This document shows positions 63,043-64,000 of a stretch of DNA of 64,000 bases, piece after piece. This stretch comes from Natronorubrum tibetense GA33 (GTDB taxonomy: Archaea; Halobacteriota; Halobacteria; Halobacteriales; Natrialbaceae): positions 1-64,000 of the forward strand of contig NZ_KB913018.1 of assembly GCF_000383975.1 (NCBI RefSeq). Reading direction: 5' to 3'. The position numbers were made by a program, and so were the translations under genes. How positions within the stretch are numbered: position 1 is the stretch's first letter; every line of letters starts with the position of its first letter. The notes under the pieces were generated by a model. That model was not told where the DNA came from. It saw nothing but the letters and a program-made list of their open reading frames with translations, and did no database searches.

Positions 63043-63248
63043 CTGATCGTGATCTCGTAGTAGTCCGTGTACTTCACGAGGTCACACTCTCGAAGCCCAG
63101 CTGCAATTGAACAATCGACAGGAAGGTCATTAGACTCCGTGAGTACGGGGATTTTTTCTTTTGTACCCTCGCTGAGTTCGTCGTAGTGGCATACTCAAGA
63201 GTCAGTAGGAATGTCTTCTACTGGCTCGAGTGTGATTTCTGGTGACAT
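63039..63248 (-). pseudogene. Small haloarchaeal protein gene interrupted by TGA
   Basis: ATG 63248 opens SPEITLEPVEDIPTDS, then TGA (63197-63195), then VCHYDELSEGTKEKIPVL through LRECDLVKYTDYYEITIS to TAA 63039. The whole looks like one small family common in haloarchaea (…VCHYDEL…VKYTDYY…). One nonsense codon at position 18 breaks it. A start after the stop is not obvious. Sequencing error or recent mutation are both possible. Confidence 0.55.
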
Positions 63249-63268
63249 GGTTGCCCATACCAACCATG
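63246..63268. promoter_or_regulatory. Inverted repeat at the start of the interrupted gene
   Basis: CATGGTTG-CCCATAC-CAACCATG has perfect 8-base arms. It overlaps the ATG of the interrupted gene at 63248 and could be an operator. Confidence 0.45.
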
Positions 63269-63502
63269 ACATCTTCAGTATTTCTGTGGGTGCAATCTAT
63301 GTGTGTCCATTAGAGAGAGATACACGGAGGTTTGATTAGACCTATGTCCAGAAATAGAGTGGTGGGCCTTCGAACAGCAATGGAAAATTAGATAGAACAT
63401 ATGGTGTGGCACCCGAACTCTAAGTGAATTACACTCACATCCAATTACTGTCGGTTACAAAATTTCGAAAAGTATTACTAAGATGCCGTGGCCTACGATA
63501 CC

Positions 63503-63751
63503 ATGACTCGGTGTCTCCTGGGTGAGAACACTACACTAAGCGAACAAATCATAGACCGCATAGCAACTCTCGAAAATACCGACCCACTTGAGCTTCCACC
63601 ATTGTTTGACGCCATCGATCCGGATGCACTCGAGGCGCTCTTCGCTGATCACCGAATCGGAACAGTTGAATTTCCATACGCTGGATACACTGTGACTGTC
63701 GAAATTGGAGATGAGTCCACAATCACGATTACGACTGCTCGCGGAGCATAA
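63503..63751 (+). CDS. HalOD1 output-domain protein
   Basis: An 82-residue single-domain protein: SEQIIDRIATLENTDPLELP, LFDAIDPDALEALF, then VEFPYAGYTVTVEIGDESTI. It aligns with the HalOD1 protein at 20105-20422 (LHEAIDPEALNTLF and the beta hairpin). A TATA-like GTATTAC about 27 bases upstream supports ATG 63503. The gene end overlaps the 3' end of the minus-strand gene. Probably a signalling output module. Confidence 0.75.
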   Translation: MTRCLLGENTTLSEQIIDRIATLENTDPLELPPLFDAIDPDALEALFADHRIGTVEFPYAGYTVTVEIGDESTITITTARGA

Positions 63752-64000
63752 CGAGATGCGGGTGGAGATCCTCGAATTGAGGGCCTCTTATGATTCTCTT
63801 GCTTTCTTGGTCCCACTCGATGAACCCAGCATTAGCTAAGTGTGGGAGATGGACATGATGGAGTTCGACGATGGCATCCTGTTCTTGGCGCTCCAACTCC
63901 GACTGTATTGTGTAAGTCGCGTCGTTGAAGCAGGAAGCCCCTGCCTCAAGGAGCCGCCAAAGACGGCGAGTAGACAGGGGTAGTTCACAGGGGGCGTCTG
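63729..64000 (-). CDS. DUF7344-like winged-helix protein, 5' end outside window
   Basis: The frame enters from the right edge and ends TAA 63729. It reads LPLSTRRLWRLLEAGASCFN, LERQEQDAIVELHHVHLPHL, NAGFIEWDQESKRIIRGPQF and LHPHLVMLREQS. Haloarchaeal winged-helix proteins of the DUF7344 type have the same ELHHVHLPKL...GxIEWD...RGP pattern. These are found with HalOD1 genes in other haloarchaea as I recall. The 3' ends overlap by 23 bases. Confidence 0.7.
   Translation of the reverse strand, partial: DAPCELPLSTRRLWRLLEAGASCFNDATYTIQSELERQEQDAIVELHHVHLPHLANAGFIEWDQESKRIIRGPQFEDLHPHLVMLREQS

Overview
The window is haloarchaeal DNA. The encoded proteins are strongly acidic. Promoters are archaeal TATA boxes about 25-30 bases upstream of ATG codons with little or no leader. 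Several families are typical of Halobacteria: F420-dependent oxidoreductases of the NP1902A type, HalOD1 domains, the DUF1611/dipeptide-epimerase pair, haloarchaeal PAS histidine kinases and IS1341-type TnpB elements. I saw no tRNA, rRNA or CRISPR array.

Positions 1-29500 are a high-GC catabolic region. It starts with a partial alpha/beta hydrolase, then an AroD-like protein, an NTF2-like protein and an MFS transporter. Three paralogous F420-dependent oxidoreductases follow across the next 10 kb. An N-acyl-D-amino-acid deacylase, DgcN (DUF1611) and DgcA (enolase-superfamily epimerase, broken by an in-frame TAG) form a probable D-amino-acid/D-glutamate operon. From 13.6 to 29.5 kb there is a set for activation and beta-oxidation-like degradation of an unidentified acid: two acyl-CoA dehydrogenases, three adenylate-forming ligases, an enoyl-CoA hydratase, two short-chain dehydrogenases, a DUF35 protein coupled to a thiolase, and an IclR regulator with a palindromic operator candidate. 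Remnants of a ligase, a thiolase and two IS6-type transposases, plus an IS605-type element with a frameshifted tnpB, show past rearrangement and decay.

Positions 30300-31900 hold a divergent group II chaperonin with altered nucleotide-binding loops. A tyrosine integrase at 32.4 kb opens an accessory, lower-GC region that continues to the end of the window. Its centrepiece is one uninterrupted 9.8-kb gene (35052-44858, 3268 residues). It joins a VirD4/TraG/HerA-like DNA-translocase ATPase, a possible PD-(D/E)XK nuclease fold, winged-helix-like segments, a DnaG-like TOPRIM primase and a possible zinc-binding and winged-helix C-terminus. Directly downstream is a gene-free stretch with iteron-like repeats and inverted repeats, a candidate oriT or origin. 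I regard this as a possible undescribed mobilisation/replication machine of an integrated element.

The rest of the accessory region holds a receiver-PAS-histidine kinase, an intact TnpB element between inverted repeats, an AbiE-like toxin-antitoxin pair, a TnpB relic, a coiled-coil/winged-helix protein beside a 1-kb AT-rich gap, an orphan DNA methyltransferase, a berberine-bridge-type flavoprotein, a TRAM protein, a winged-helix/TumE-like pair, and small regulators (PadR, HalOD1, DUF7344-like). A palindrome of the form GTTAGTA-N5-TACTAAC occurs at two promoters and may be a shared operator.
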